Assembly (NCBI GenBank): GCA_013180625.2
Contig: SNVD02014099.1
Location: 620,001-684,000 of the forward strand
DNA length: 64,000 bases
Source: Boswellia sacra
Lineage: Eukaryota > Streptophyta > Magnoliopsida > Sapindales > Burseraceae
Reading direction: 5' to 3'
In this document: piece by piece, positions 35,062 through 46,132 of the stretch
Position numbering within the stretch: the first letter of the stretch is position 1
Layout: each line of letters begins with the position of its first letter
Translations under genes and position numbers: made by a program
The notes under the pieces: generated by a model
Told to the model about the DNA's origin: nothing
Database searches by the model: none
The model's input: only the letters and a program-made list of their open reading frames with translations

Positions 35062-35562
35062 TAAGGGTGAAAATTTGTGTCGTGCGTGTCAACCTATTTA
35101 ATTATTTGTGTCAAGACATGAAATACGGATCTGACACGATTATTAAACATGTTACTTATGTGTTGTAATTGTGTCATATTTAATTCACATAATTTACTTA
35201 ATTGTTTAACCTAATTATGCACAATATATTATGTTCTATATATTTATACCAATTAAAATTATTTTTAGAATATAAACCATTATTAGTATAAAATATTATT
35301 AAAATCATCATAATTTATTATTTTATAAATTAATTTATTTTATAATATAAAATTTTCAATTTTATAAAATATATCTTGTAAATAGGTGATAATTTATATC
35401 ATTAAATGAGCTTACATATTAAGGATAGACAAAATATATTTAACTATTCGTGTCATTAAATAGGTTAGTGTGTTGAACACCCTCAACACGAATCCGACAT
35501 ATTTATTAATTGTGTATCGTATTCGTGTTGTATTCATGTCGTGTCCTAAATTCCCACCCCTA
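35062..35562. mobile_element. 501-bp hAT-type MITE with perfect 8-bp duplication
   Basis: The ends are TAAGGGTGAAAATTT on the left and AAATTCCCACCCCTA on the right, imperfect inverted repeats. The flanks are identical: cctcacac at 35054-35061 and at 35563-35570. The left copy overlaps the last three bases of the older hAT element, so the MITE landed at that element's very border. The interior is AT-rich and non-coding. Confidence 0.88.
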
Positions 35563-35570
35563 CCTCACAC

Positions 35571-36483
35571 ATTCTAAATTGATGAGAAAATAATTGTATA
35601 AAAGAAAACTATAGATATTTTAAATAATGGATATTGACACTACAAATTAATAGCAATCATAAATGTTGAACTATAATTAAAAAAACAATCTATACAAAAG
35701 ACAAAAATACTTCACCATCACCAAGAAACAATTCTATCTTATTCTTACCCAATTAATTGATGTTGGCTAGGCTTAAAAAATGTCACACACTCGACAAGTA
35801 AAAGAAACAAATGGGACAAAACCAATAACAATATAACTTATAAAATCAATAGCTTAAAACAAAGGAAATAATAAATAAACACAAACAAAAACTTGGTAAC
35901 AAGGTGCCTTAAAGAATTAAAAATTCAAAATAAAAATAAATTAAACAAAGAGAGTAAAAGGAAAAACAGGAAAAACTATGCAAGGGGTAATAAAAATTCA
36001 AGAAATAATGAGTGGAAATCTATCTATGGATCTAACCTAAAGATGACACATTTAACTTGAAAACTAATTTTCATCAGATTTTATAGAAGTTAATTACTAG
36101 ATACAGCAATTAACTGAAAGTAATAATAATAATGTTCAAAACTAGTTGCCTAAACTAGAGGAAAATAAAGAACAAATACAAAAAAATACAAAAACTTACA
36201 AAAGCCACTACTAAAAATTAAAAAGTCATAATAAAAATTGCTTCAAATATACTTCAAAAGATATAAATATACAATTATGAGTTAGAAAAAATGTGTAATT
36301 TAGTTGAAGTAAATGATCATTACATCTGGCACCTAATTAAAGATTATACTTCAAAAAGTATTTTAATAAATAAGTCAAAAAAAAAAAGGAACCATGAAAC
36401 ATAAAAGATGAATATTATAGCTAGAAAGAATAGTGAACGACGAATCATCATCTGCTTAGAATAGGGGGTTAAACAAAATAAAA
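35571..36483. other. AT-rich intergenic, no gene supported
   Basis: A-rich sequence with no coding or repeat signature that I can support. Confidence 0.5.
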
Positions 36484-36774
36484 TACTACAACAAAATTGG
36501 TCTTTTATGGCGGGCCAAAACCATGATAAAAAGCCTTCTACGGTAGACATATGGCGGTTTAAGCCCGCCGTATAAAATTGCACCGTAAAAATTGGTTTTA
36601 CTTTTTACTGCGGTTTTGGCCCGCCATAAAAATGGTTTTACCGCAGTCACAATGACCGTAGTAGAAATTCATGGTCTGATGTAAAATTATTTACCACGGG
36701 CTAGTGGCCCGCCGTAAAAAGTCTACTTCGTTATCTACCGCGGGCTAGTGGCCCGCCGTAAAAAGTCTACCAGT

Positions 36775-39327
36775 ATAGCCCTAAAAAATATAAAACAGGA
36801 ACTTCCGAAAGCAAGTGCCATGTAAACCACAAGAAGGACCATGGGATTAACTTTAGGTTGATCTCCTTCAGTTTGAGGATTTGCCCAAGCCATCCACCAA
36901 TTACTAGCTATTTGAAGGAATTGAAACAATCCTTGTGCAATGATAATAAGTGGAAGCAATAAGCCTCTATAAGCTGCAGCCATATACAACAAGTAAACCT
37001 TCATGCTGACTCTCCCCCTTATTCTTTCCTCCTCCTCAACAAGCTGCTTTTTCCTTGCACGTTTTGCCTTCTTCTTTCCTTTAATTGCTTTCTACTCTGA
37101 AGATGATGCACCATCTTGCACTTCCTTTGCCAAACTATTACTATTATTTCTAGCTTTATCACTTTTTTGACCATCTATAAGAGACCATCAATATTCAAAT
37201 TTTAATTTGAATCTTCTAATAAGTGATTTGGAATTTCCAATGCTTCAATTGCTACATGATGAGCTGAGACCAAAGATTTAAAATCTGTTCCTGCTTGTAA
37301 AAGATCATCACATTTTCCTGCCTATATGATATGGCCTTCCTTCAGAACCTGTAGAGATGAAGATGAAAGTTATAGTCTCATATCCCAAAAACCACAGATC
37401 AAATCCTCAGTCTGCTATGTACTTTTAAGAGGAACATGTTAGAGTCTTATAAAGGCCCACAACCCCAACAAATATGAGGACAGTGCTTGAATACATAAAG
37501 TAGAAAGGGAAAAAGATGTGGAGACAATATGTAAAAGGCCAAATTATCATAAAACTGCAGTCAATCATCAGCCACTAATCTTATCTCATCTCAATTAATG
37601 TCATAGTGTGCTATTGTTGATTTTCACATTTAATAAGTTCATGTGAATATTTACTTTCTTTAGTATTGGTTTAATTAAGCCCATAATTTGTATAAACTTT
37701 TTATGTTTCTAATACTATCTTATATTAAAAACTAGCTACATCTTACAACCTCTAAGAAATTGGCCAACTCACAAGTCACAATACAAATAACAAAAATTAA
37801 TAGGGAAAAAATAAAACAAATTTACAGGCTTTTTAAGAATTAGAGAATAGAAATACGAAGAAAAGAATCAAAGATTGAATAATTAAATATATGCAATCAA
37901 AAAGACAACAATGAAAAGAAAATCAGTAGAAGATGATACTAACAACCAGCCTTCCAAAAAACTCTAAAAACTATTCTGATGCATAAATAGAGCCTGGATT
38001 CAATACAAACCTTTCAGCACATAAGAAATAAAGTATAGATAGTAATACAATAAAACAATTCCATACCAGATTCAAATCAGCAGCTAGCAGAAATTCAACT
38101 TGATGAGTCACAAATATCATAGTCTTGCTTGCTAACGTTGCCAATATGTATTCCTACAGTTCCAAATCAAATGTTAGCCATATAGCATTTGTTAAATTGC
38201 AGCATTTATGATATTTCAAGTCTAACCTTGAACAAATCTGAATCGGTATGTGCTTCAACAGCACTAAAGGGATCATCAAGTAAATAAATATCTACATCAT
38301 GATAAAGGGCCTTTGCAAGCTACACACGTTGCTTCTGGCCATCACTCAGATTTTTACCTCTATCACCAATGATAGTGTGATCTCCATGTGAGAAAAGTTC
38401 AAAGTCCTTTTTCAGTGAACAAGCATGTATAACTTGCTTGTACTTTGCTTTATCCATTGGACTACCAAAAAGAATATTTTCTTCTATGTTTCTAGATTGT
38501 ATCCATGCCGACTAAGAAATATAAGTAGAAGTACCACATATTTTTACCTGGGGAAATAAAAATTAGGACTTAACAGTTCTTAACAATAATGGAAAATGTG
38601 TCATAAAGAAACGGAAGCGAAATTTCTATATTCAAACTGAATTAAAATCCCATACTTTGACTTACTTCACCAGAGATCTTTGGTATCTCCCCAAAAATGC
38701 AAGAGAGCAAACTTGATTTTCCAGAACCAACCATGCCACAAATAGCCACTCGCATCCCCCTCTCAACTTTCAATGATACTCCAGATAACGTTGACCTTGG
38801 CAAAGACTGGTCCTAAGAAAATGCACCATTTTCAATTTCTATGGCAATTTTTGTCATTCCTCGTGGCAGAACAATGGTTGCATCTTCTTGCAACTCTTCC
38901 TGAAGGAATCCAAAAATTCGATCAAAAGAAACCTTTGTCTGAGCCATCATCGAAACCAAGTCAGGGAAATTTCTGAGTGGTTCTTGGAGGATTCTGAAAG
39001 TGGCCAAAGCAAAAAGAACTAAACATGACAGCTGCAACAAATATAGGGGAGCTTCAAAAATGAATGTTATAAAAGCTTGGGAATAAAGAGCTCTCCGAAG
39101 CCATTTGAATTCCACAACCCGCATCTCCTCCAACGTCTTCCGATACCTGTCCTTCCAAGCCTGCAACTTGAGAATTCTCATATTCTGAAGACACTCTGAA
39201 GTTTTTCTCACCCTTTAATCCTTAGCAACCATTAATTTATCTTGATAATCTTCTTGGATCTTCGCCAGAGGGATAGTAACAACAACGGAGATAATGGTGG
39301 CAATCAATGTTGTAAAGAAAGGCTTTT
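36775..39327 (-). pseudogene. ABCC (MRP-type) transporter gene fragment captured in CACTA
   Basis: Reading leftward, exons in gene order with plausible introns: the end of TMD1 (TLIATIISVVVTIPLAKIQ; ALYSQAFITFIF; FPDLVSMMAQTKVSFDRI; 39320-38830); NBD1 with Walker A GMVGSGKSS (about 38730); the Q-loop region, where the key Gln is a stop (YIS*SAW, about 38510); signature LSDGQ in place of LSGGQ (about 38325); Walker B and D-loop [10 protein letters not shown] (about 38270); H-loop VTHQVEFL (about 38110); a linker (about 37330-37150); and the start of TMD2 (KVYLLYMAAAYRGLLLPL, about 37000). It stops at about 36780 where CACTA arm sequence begins. Intact ABCC pumps export glutathione conjugates, commonly into the vacuole. 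Both gene ends are missing and part of TMD1 is deleted. Confidence 0.88.
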
Positions 39328-40701
39328 TGACACATCCGAAAAAGGATTGTCTCCTAAGTATAGGAGTGTCGAAGTAATAAATCCGGTAAGACTGGGGTCG
39401 ATCCACGAGGAAGGGAATTTTAGTCGCTACAAATTATAAGCTAAGCAAATACGATATGATGATGACAAGATAATATCAATAGGTATAAGTAAAGAACAAG
39501 TTCTTAAACAATAAAAAAGAATAACACAAGAGAAATTAACACAATAATAATGAAAGCTAAGGTTAGGGGATCCGCCCTTGATATTTTGAATAAGGATAAT
39601 TAGCCCATTTTAGTTATATGAATTATATTTGTTTCATTACCAACATTTATACCACTTCTTGTAAATGGGTTCAAGCATCCAATGTGCCAATCACCATATG
39701 TCTACAACAAATCAAGGTTCCTAACTAGATTCGTGTCGGTAAGGAAGAACCATACATCATCTAGAAAGGATCCAAGCATTTGATGTGCCAAGGATTGTCG
39801 ACAATGGATCAAGACCTCCACTTTACGAGTGGTGTCAAGATTGATTAAGAAATTAAATATAAATCATATTGAATAAACATTATAAGATTAAGATTATTAA
39901 GCACATATTAAGGGTTAGAGAATCCTTATTCTCATATCAAGGGTTTCACCCTTTCACCTTAGCAAAAGAGAAATTAGAAGAACATTATAATAGAAAGAAA
40001 ATAAAATGCAAGAAAAAGGAAATTCATTAATAACATAAACACACAAAACACAATACAAGATCCTAGCCAAAGCCAAAATGTTCCAGCCAAGGCCAAGATG
40101 TCCTAATGGGTCGCAAGACACCTCTATTTATAGATACATCCAGGGGCAAACTTGTCAAATTACAATGGCATAATTGTCAAAAATTAGTTGTAAATATCTT
40201 TGACAATTGGGATCATTAGGCACCGACTTTGACCATCAATTTTGACATTGAAATGTTGAGAATTTTAATCACATGTCTTCATAAAAGTTGTAGACATTTC
40301 TCTCATATTTCTAGAACATATTGATTTGCACAATTTGGATACATATTTTGAGAGATACGGTCCAAATACTGAGGCCTGATCAGACTGGGTCGAGACTATA
40401 GATGGGTTCATTTCAAGCCCAATTTTGGTCCACTAAGAGCCCGAATTTGATGATTCTTGTGAAATGTGATCTTGTAGACAATTGAATCAGCTTTCCAAAA
40501 CATTAAGAATTTCATCATTCTGATCTATAAATAGAGAGTTATGCCCATTTTACCGAACCTGTAACAAAACCAAAACTAAGAGGAATTAATTCCAAAGATG
40601 CAAATGCTACAAATATGCTTAAGTTGAGGAATTTAATGACACTATTAATGCAATATGATGAACTAAACTCTTATTAAACATGCATGTTTAAGTGTTCATC
40701 A
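39328..40701. repeat. Solo LTR-like insertion (1374 bp)
   Basis: It begins TGACACATCC and ends GTTCATCA, with TG...CA ends, and is flanked by identical 5-bp copies ctttt (39323-39327 and 40702-40706). It contains the phrase gactggggtcgatccacgag near its left end. No internal retrotransposon domains are present, so it is best read as a solo LTR left by LTR-LTR recombination, or a TRIM-like unit. It lies within the CACTA element, at the upstream edge of the captured ABCC sequence. Confidence 0.75.
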
Positions 40702-41037
40702 CTTTTATATAAAATCAATGCTCGAAGATGGAGTTGCAGAGATTTTCGTAGGCTCTTGAGGAAGCAAAGTATATGGCGGGCTCTTGAGGGAATTTGAGAG
40801 GAAGAAATTAGGGATTTGAGAGAGAGAGAGGGGTGGGAGAATGGCGTAAAAGAGAGGGGATAAAATATAAAAATTAGATTATATAAAATCTTTTTACTGC
40901 GGGCCTCCAAAAACATTGTAAAGTCTATAACATCTACTGCCGGTGTGGTGGACTGCCGCAAAATTCTAATTTTTACCGCATTTTTAAAGGCCTGCAGTAA
41001 ATGAATGCAGTAAAAAGCTAATTTTCTTGTAGTGAAA

Positions 41038-42334
41038 GGGTAATAAATAAGTAAATAATAAAGAACATAAAGTATATAATTGAGGGGATCAGACGGGATA
41101 AAAGCCCACCAGCAAATAATGCAGTAGTTGAGGGTCATGGGAAAAGAGAAAAGAAATTCAAAATAGAGAGGTTGAGGGTGGAAAACTAAGGGGAAAGGAA
41201 AGAAACCAAATAAAATGACATGGGAGGTTCACGAAAATGGAAAATGAAGATTTTGTATAGTGGGATAAAAGGATAAAATGAAGGTTGAAGATGAGGAAAG
41301 ATTGCTAGACAAGGGAAATACATCAGATTAAAGAGCCAAATAAGGAAATAGGACTAGGGGAAACAACCGAGGAAAAAGAATGAACATGGTAAGGTGGATA
41401 GCTCGATAAAGGCCTTAGGAGGAGGAATCTGGTAGGCTGACTAAATAGTAAAGGATAGGATCATCTTTCCAGAACATTTATAAGACAAAACTGAAAAAGC
41501 CTTAAAATGGCCTCTAAGCCCTTGCTACACACTACGCCTTTTTAATACAATTCTAGCTCTGCATTGATTCAATTTGTTTTCTTTGATGAACCTTGTCTTG
41601 TGGATTCATTTATTTGAGAACCTAACTTTGGCATCGAAGTGCCTTTGCAAGTATCTAATATCCCTAGTTGTGTATCATTTGATTTAAGCATGTGCACTCA
41701 TCAAGTGTTGTGTTCAAATTGAAGGAACCATTTTCTGCACCTTCACTTTGGATTGGATCAACAACTTCTTCTAAGACCAATCCTTGAAATTGTATTCCAC
41801 ACGAACACAACACACTTTCAAATCTAACTCTGCTCCATCGTGAAGGTTGGATGCCTCCAAAGGTACTTCGATGCACAAGTTAGATTCTAGGGTGATAAAT
41901 TGATAAGGCATAGTAAATCAAAGAGAACAAATGAATTTATGTTAAAGAAGGTGATGAATTTGAGAAGAGCTCCAAGCAATATTTTTGGTACTCTTTGGCT
42001 AAGTTTCTTTTTATTTATTTGGTATATCTTATCTCCCTTCTCCTCTCCTATTTAGCCATCCGAGTCCCCTTTCTTGCCTCCTTGAGCTCTTTCCCTTACC
42101 ATTTTTATTTTTCTACTTAGGTTGCTTCTTCTACTCATTCTTTCCTTGTTTGGTTCTCAAATCTCAATTGGCCCCTACATCCAGCAATCCTTCCCCTTTC
42201 CTAGCCTCCATTCTAGTCTTTTGTCCAACTGTCACTAGCCTTCTTTTACATTCTACTGAGCTCCCATGGCTTCATTCCTGGTTTTTCCCTTTTATCCCTT
42301 TTATTTCGAATTTCTTCTTCCTTTTTTTTGTGAG
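41038..42334. other. Intergenic, possible degenerate LTR piece near 41500-41880
   Basis: No gene. The phrase ggcatcgaagtgcctttgca (about 41631) and a roughly inverted echo, aaaggtacttcgatgca (about 41859), resemble the 3' part of some Gypsy LTRs. I cannot set borders, so this is a weak call. The rest is CT-rich and non-coding. Confidence 0.3.
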
Positions 42335-42342
42335 TCTCAAAC

Positions 42343-43570
42343 TAGGGGTGCAAACCAGTCGGGTTCATCAAAATTAACCTGCAGTCGGGTTTTTACAAGG
42401 AGTAACCCGCTGTCGTGTTTTAACACAGGTTGGGCTAGGGTTGATCGGGTTGGTCAAAAAATCACAAAACTGAAATATAGAGAAAAATTAAGCATATACT
42501 TCTTTGGCATTTATCAGTTTTCATAAAGGACCAAAGCGACGTTATTTGTTCATTGAAAGTATACATCAAGAACACTATTCAACATGTATCACTAAACTTT
42601 GAAACATCAAAATCAGAATATCCGGCACAGCTTTTTTTTTTTTTTAATTTTGACACAAAGAGAAAAAGGAAATAAAAGAAACAAACACACACAACAAACA
42701 CGAGAAGCACCACAAAATGCAAGGAAAACCCAAGTTCCATGTAAAGAAAAAAAATATAACACTGTTACGAGATCCATCACTGCAGAAACATTAACCTTTT
42801 GCACTTACCAATATGTGTATGTGGATATATAAACATATAATCATAGCTTTACGCAAAATTTTTCTTTGAGTATTATATTATTGTTTATTCTCAATTAATG
42901 GTGGTACTTTCAATCCATTGGAAAAGGATCAAAAACAAATGAAAAGAAAAGATGGGCTAGCTAGGGACTGAAACAAATGAAACAAATTTTCTTCAAATAG
43001 GACAGCAGTGGTTGTCGCTTACTATAATTTTTTTCGTGAGCAAGAGCGAAAGTGCAGATCCAATTGAAGTGCTTGAAAAGTTGAACACATATATAAGAAT
43101 TCAATTAACACTAACTATGAATGCAGACAAGAGAGATGAAGATACAGCTGTGAGCGAGAGGGAAGAGGTGATTCAGATGAAGATGAGAGGAACTCGGGGT
43201 GTAACCATGGAGGTAAGGTGGGGGCCGAAGGTGGTGACAGAGGAGAGGCGACGAACTGGCGAGAAGAGTTCAAAGCTTTATTTTGGTGAGAGGAGAGTTC
43301 GAATAGATATGTTAAAATAGTTAAAGCTTTAAAAATAAGGGAAAAACAATCATCAAATAAAAAAATAACACATGTTTAAAACTTTATTTTTTACAACATA
43401 ACCCTCGGGTCGGGTTTACTAAGATTTTTTAAAGCCAACCGGATATCAACCCGACAACTCAAAAACCCGAAGAAACAAACCCGAAATCGGGTTTCTTAAT
43501 ATATATATCCGATGACAACCCAACCAAACTGACAAAATCTGATCGGGTCGGGCTGTTTTGCACACCCCTA
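42343..43570. mobile_element. 1228-bp non-autonomous hAT element
   Basis: The termini TAGGGGTGCAAACCAG (left) and CTGTTTTGCACACCCCTA (right) are inverted copies. The flanks tctcaaac (42335-42342) and tcttaaac (43571-43578) match at 7 of 8 bases. The arms hold repeated cgggtt and aacccg phrases. The interior, about 42530-43330, is unrelated, carries no transposase frame, and may be acquired sequence that I do not recognise. Confidence 0.87.
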
Positions 43571-43578
43571 TCTTAAAC

Positions 43579-44417
43579 ATCGCATTTTTTGTTGGAAGAC
43601 TTTGTCTCTTGTCTAGAGCCCACTAACTATTTTTGTCTTTATTCATCAATAATATAACACTTAAATGGGCCTAATGGCCCAAAAAAAGGATCTAAGGCTG
43701 ATTGCTCCACCTCTTGGTCCTCTATAGTTTCCTTCTCAATTGCACCGCTGGGTATCTTTGGATTGTATGTGGGCCTGGGGTTCAAGTCAGTATCTCAGCC
43801 CTTCACTTGTCCTTTCTTGGACAAAGGCCATATAAGCTTAGTTGGGCCTTGTGAAAAAATTTATTGACCCAAGCCTGTTTGTTTTTATTATTTGTCTTCA
43901 TCATAGCTTCACCTTTTCCAACAAGCATTTGGCTTCACTCCATCCTGCCTTGTCCCCTATTCCCACGTGGATAACCATCAATCAAAACATTCATAAAAAA
44001 CTGCAACCCTCAATGCCTTTTGTTACCGTCCTTCTCTGTATTCCTTCGTGTCTTTTCTTGTCATATCACTCTTCTTGAATCTGCCCTTCTATTTAAACCT
44101 TCTTCCTTCTGAAATTATTTCTTACTTCCTTGGTTTCAAATCACATTGCTCCCAAGTGTCTCTGTTTCTCATACCACATCCTCTTTAAGTAGACTTCCTT
44201 TAGTTATGCCCACTTTTGTTGTATCTCCTTATTTGTTTTTGCTGAGCTCGTCGGACTTCTGGTGGCACCCAAGAAATTGTACACATTTTGTAATGTCTAC
44301 ACTTGATCAATTGTTGTGTTTTCGAGTTAAACTTATACTTCTATGTTTGTTTTGTCTTGTTCTCTTTTCTTTGGAAAATGAACTAAATTAGACCAAAACC
44401 GATCAAATTTTGCCTTT
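43579..44417. other. Intergenic, no gene supported
   Basis: CT-rich sequence with short open stretches but no recognisable protein or element terminus. Confidence 0.45.
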
Positions 44418-45949
44418 GTGAGACAAACACTTCAACAAATAAATTGTACTAATTTGCAAAGAACAAGAAAGTGAGCCTTACACCATTGAAAGCACTAGAA
44501 GTCTAGTTTCTGAAAAATTTTATAGTTTATGAATCCAAGTTGAGCGTGCAAAATACGTGTAATTTAGTGCAAATGGCCGCAATTCTATCCAATTCTCGTG
44601 TAACTTGCACAAATTGTAGGAGAGAGATTAGAGCACAGTTTTGGGATATTTTGACCTATTAATACACATTATATCAAGGTTAAAATAACTTGAGATGTAC
44701 TGTTAACATAAGTGGCCAAGTGGATGTATGGGTAATTATTTAAAAGTAAAAAAATATGCAAGTGGAAGTATGAGCTATCATTGCAAAAGGGAAAAGGAGG
44801 CATAAACGGTTTGCAATTGCACCACCTTGAGTAAAGAGTTTCATATGCTCCATGTGTTTCCTACAAAATCATTAATGTTGGCTCCCAAGAATTATGGAAA
44901 TTAATGCCAAGGACTTTATCCACGTACCACTTTCTCCATCTAGAAAAAAAAGAATGGGTTAGATATATCATTTTGGCAGTTGAAAAGTGCATGGCCAAGT
45001 CAAATTGATCCCCCTATCATTTCACTCTTTCCTATATGTAAGAGGAGAAAGAGAGGCAGTTTTAAAGAGTTTTGAAAATGGGAGAGTCATGCACAAGGGC
45101 TGTAAGGTTCTCTGCTGGAGAAGGAAGTCCAGGAATACATCAACACTGGTTCTTTTCCAGTTCTTTCTCTTTTCCTCGATTTTTCCACGTTTATTTCGGT
45201 TAGAAAACTTATAATTTCACTCATAATATGTACTTAAACTCCTTAGCTAGGGTTTTAATTTAGCCTAGCAGCCTAATGTCATGTTTTCAAGCTGATTTTG
45301 TAATATTAACGAACTCTTATTTCTAGTTTCTTTACTTGTACTTAATTTTGTTTCTTATGATGTTTTGATGCTTGATCACCATTAGAATATATATAAGCAA
45401 TGTTTTGCTTCAAGTTTACATACACATCACGTGACATTTGAATTGATCTAGTGAATAAAAGAGCAAAGCGTTAGGTAAACATCGTACTTAGCATATGCTT
45501 GATTTCTATTGCTCTTCTTGCACTTAATGGGTTTTGATTAATGATTTAAGATAAACAAAATAGTTAAATTGTTATTTTGAACACCTATTTACAACCATCA
45601 TCATGTGGATAAACATATTAAAGAAAGACTGCATCCTAGAAAATAATTCAACATGCGTTATTAGACTAAATCATGACATTGTTGCTATGGTGAAGTTGAA
45701 TCCCTAGTGCTCATTATTATGGATTACAAGCTCCTCAATACCTTGCTATTTAAGTTAACATTCTATCACATTCATTTCCATTACTGTCATTAAGTAAATT
45801 TAATTAAATTCAGTCTTAATTTAGTTATTGGTAGTTCGTAACTTAAGAAAGTTAGCAATTATGCGGGTTACGACCTCGCACTTGCATAATCTTTGTTACA
45901 ATTGATGCATGCACTTATGAGTAATTTGTACGAAGAAAAATCTGTCACA
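44418..45949 (+). repeat. 5' LTR of Tat/Athila-like Gypsy remnant (left border approximate)
   Basis: The right border, ctgtcaca at 45942-45949, is fixed by the adjacent primer site. The left border at tgagacaaac is only a guess, because no second LTR is in the window. Composition and phrases such as gcgggttacgacctcgcact near the end are like Athila LTRs. Confidence 0.5.
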
Positions 45950-45955
45950 AGTTTT

Positions 45956-45973
45956 TTGCACCATTGCCAGGGA
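45956..45973 (+). other. Degenerate Tat/Athila-type primer-binding site
   Basis: ttgcaccattgccaggga differs from the familiar Tat/Athila site tggcgccgttgccgggga at four positions, three of them G-to-A changes, in keeping with methylation decay. Confidence 0.75.
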
Positions 45974-46132
45974 TTTGTTTAAGATTCTGTGTATCATTTG
46001 TTGACTTAGTGAATATTAATTTTTATTTATTTCTTTGAGCTGCAAATTTGTTTTTATTTCAATTTCAGTAACATATAACAAATAAATTTGCTGAACTTGG
46101 CCAAAGGTTGAGAGATTATAGAAGAACACATT

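Larger units (their letters stand above)
36484..41034. mobile_element. Non-autonomous CACTA element carrying an ABCC gene fragment (4551 bp)
   Basis: The left terminus tACTACAACAAAATT and the right terminus AATTTTCTTGTAGTG are inverted copies (CACTACAAGAAAATT in consensus), with identical 3-bp flanks aaa (36481-36483 and 41035-41037), as expected for CACTA/EnSpm. Subterminal arms repeat gcgggctagtggcccgccgt and related GC-rich units (36690-36770; about 40895-41010). The interior holds no transposase but a minus-strand piece of an ABCC transporter gene and a solo LTR. It would need transposase supplied elsewhere. Confidence 0.85.

Noticed and set aside
40674..41138. A 154-codon minus-strand open frame
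   Set aside because: It spans the solo LTR end, the CACTA right arm and outside DNA. No common origin or domain supports a protein.
42599..43320. Small open frames inside the hAT element at 42343
   Set aside because: No similarity to transposase or to a gene that I recognise; too short to support.
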